A stretch of DNA of 6,202 nucleotides from an uncultured Mollicutes bacterium (GTDB lineage Bacteria > Bacillota_I > Bacilli_A > UBA3375): contig UWSE01000025.1 of the NCBI GenBank assembly GCA_900551955.1, positions 1 through 6,202 on the forward strand, given 5' to 3'. The notes below the pieces were generated by a model, which was not told where the DNA came from, did no database searches, and saw only the letters and a program-made list of their open reading frames with translations. Of the stretch, positions 5,989 through 6,202 are shown in pieces; the stretch's first letter is position 1, and each line of letters opens with the position of its first letter. The translations under genes and the position numbers were made by a program.

Positions 5989-6037
5989 AAAGGAAATAGA
6001 TATGAGAAAAGTATTGAATTATATTTTCCCCCATTAA
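5989..6037 (+). pseudogene. Start of a possible third exported protein, closed after 11 codons
   Basis: AAAGGA (5989-5994), within a purine-rich run, stands 7 nt before an ATG at 6002. The frame reads MRKVLNYIFPH and stops at 6035-6037. The basic start and following hydrophobic residues look like the beginning of a signal peptide. The stop follows a C5 tract (6028-6032). With one more C the frame would read on (IFPPLIISPLQSGNFHF...) without a stop through R3 to the window edge, about 57 further codons. It may be a phase-variable OFF gene, a decayed 5' end cut by R3, or a chance frame. No convincing promoter is seen; TATAGT at 5964-5969 is the best -10. Confidence 0.35.
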
Positions 6038-6088
6038 TTATTTCCCCATTACAGAGTGGCAACTTCCATTTTACAAAAAACAACACGT

Positions 6089-6202
6089 GGGGTGGACTAA
6101 TTTTTTGGCACAAAATAGGAGGAATATTGCAAAAAGAAAAAATAAACTTTTTGAAACGTAAGATATATGGTGAATATTGTGCCGGTGCTACCCAAAATTA
6201 TT
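6089..6202 (-). repeat. R element copy 3 (R3), inverted, truncated by window edge
   Basis: The reverse complement of 6089-6202 matches R2 from TTTGGGCAGCACCGGCACAAT to TTCCAC, with near identity and single-base indels. It has the CCACCCC end seen in R1. On the plus strand it shows the same AGGAGG (6117-6122), but ATG of the small ORF is TTG here (6127). An extra base relative to R2 in AAGATATATGG and another in CCCAAAATTATT change the downstream frame (LQKEKINFLKRKIYGEYC...). The small peptide of R1 and R2 is therefore not conserved in this copy. The remainder of the element should lie just beyond the window. Confidence 0.85.

Noticed and set aside
5950..6016. CAATACTTT / AAAGTATTG 9-bp inverted repeat around the 6002 start
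   Set aside because: Short AT-rich arms separated by about 49 nt; easily due to chance.

Overview
The window looks like a chromosomal segment of a low-GC, Gram-positive-type bacterium (Bacillota). The DNA is strongly AT-rich, Shine-Dalgarno (SD) sites are of the AAGGAG type, TGG encodes Trp, and TGA is used as an ordinary stop at the end of the HAD gene. An mraY gene and two proteins with sortase-type C-terminal anchors imply a peptidoglycan wall, which argues against a mycoplasma. The divergent 318-residue MraY and the host-associated adhesin types would fit Erysipelotrichia/Coprobacillaceae-like bacteria. That placement is inference; the genus cannot be read from the sequence.

Left part (1-2171, minus strand): a tightly packed housekeeping operon, read right to left. 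It holds a Cof-type HAD phosphatase (2171-1392), mraY (1395-439, 4-nt ATGA overlap) and the N-terminal half of rsmB/sun (446 to the window edge, 8-nt overlap). A candidate promoter with an overlapping 17-bp palindrome lies at 2190-2218.

Right part (2172-6202): an accessory surface-protein locus on the plus strand. The first gene (2488-4161) is an antigen I/II / GbpC-like adhesin with a signal peptide, coiled coil, GbpC domain, Pro-rich stalk and C-terminal anchor. A single in-frame TAA interrupts it at 2770-2772. The second gene (4494-5867) is an intact 457-residue protein of the same architecture with a more divergent adhesive domain. A possible third gene start lies at 6002 and closes after 11 codons unless a C5 tract changes length.

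About 165 bp of repeated DNA (R element) sits directly upstream of both surface genes (R1 2264-2434, R2 4270-4437). A third copy (R3, 6089 to the edge) lies in the opposite orientation. On the strand opposite the surface genes, R1 and R2 each encode a possible 43-residue peptide with a strong SD, and each frame ends in a hairpin. The sequence between each R element and its surface gene carries the promoter and a simple-sequence tract: (TA)7 before gene 1, and G6 inside the -35/-10 spacer before gene 2. Together the repeats, tracts and broken frames suggest a locus built for variation of surface adhesins, although no recombinase is in the window and variation itself is inferred.
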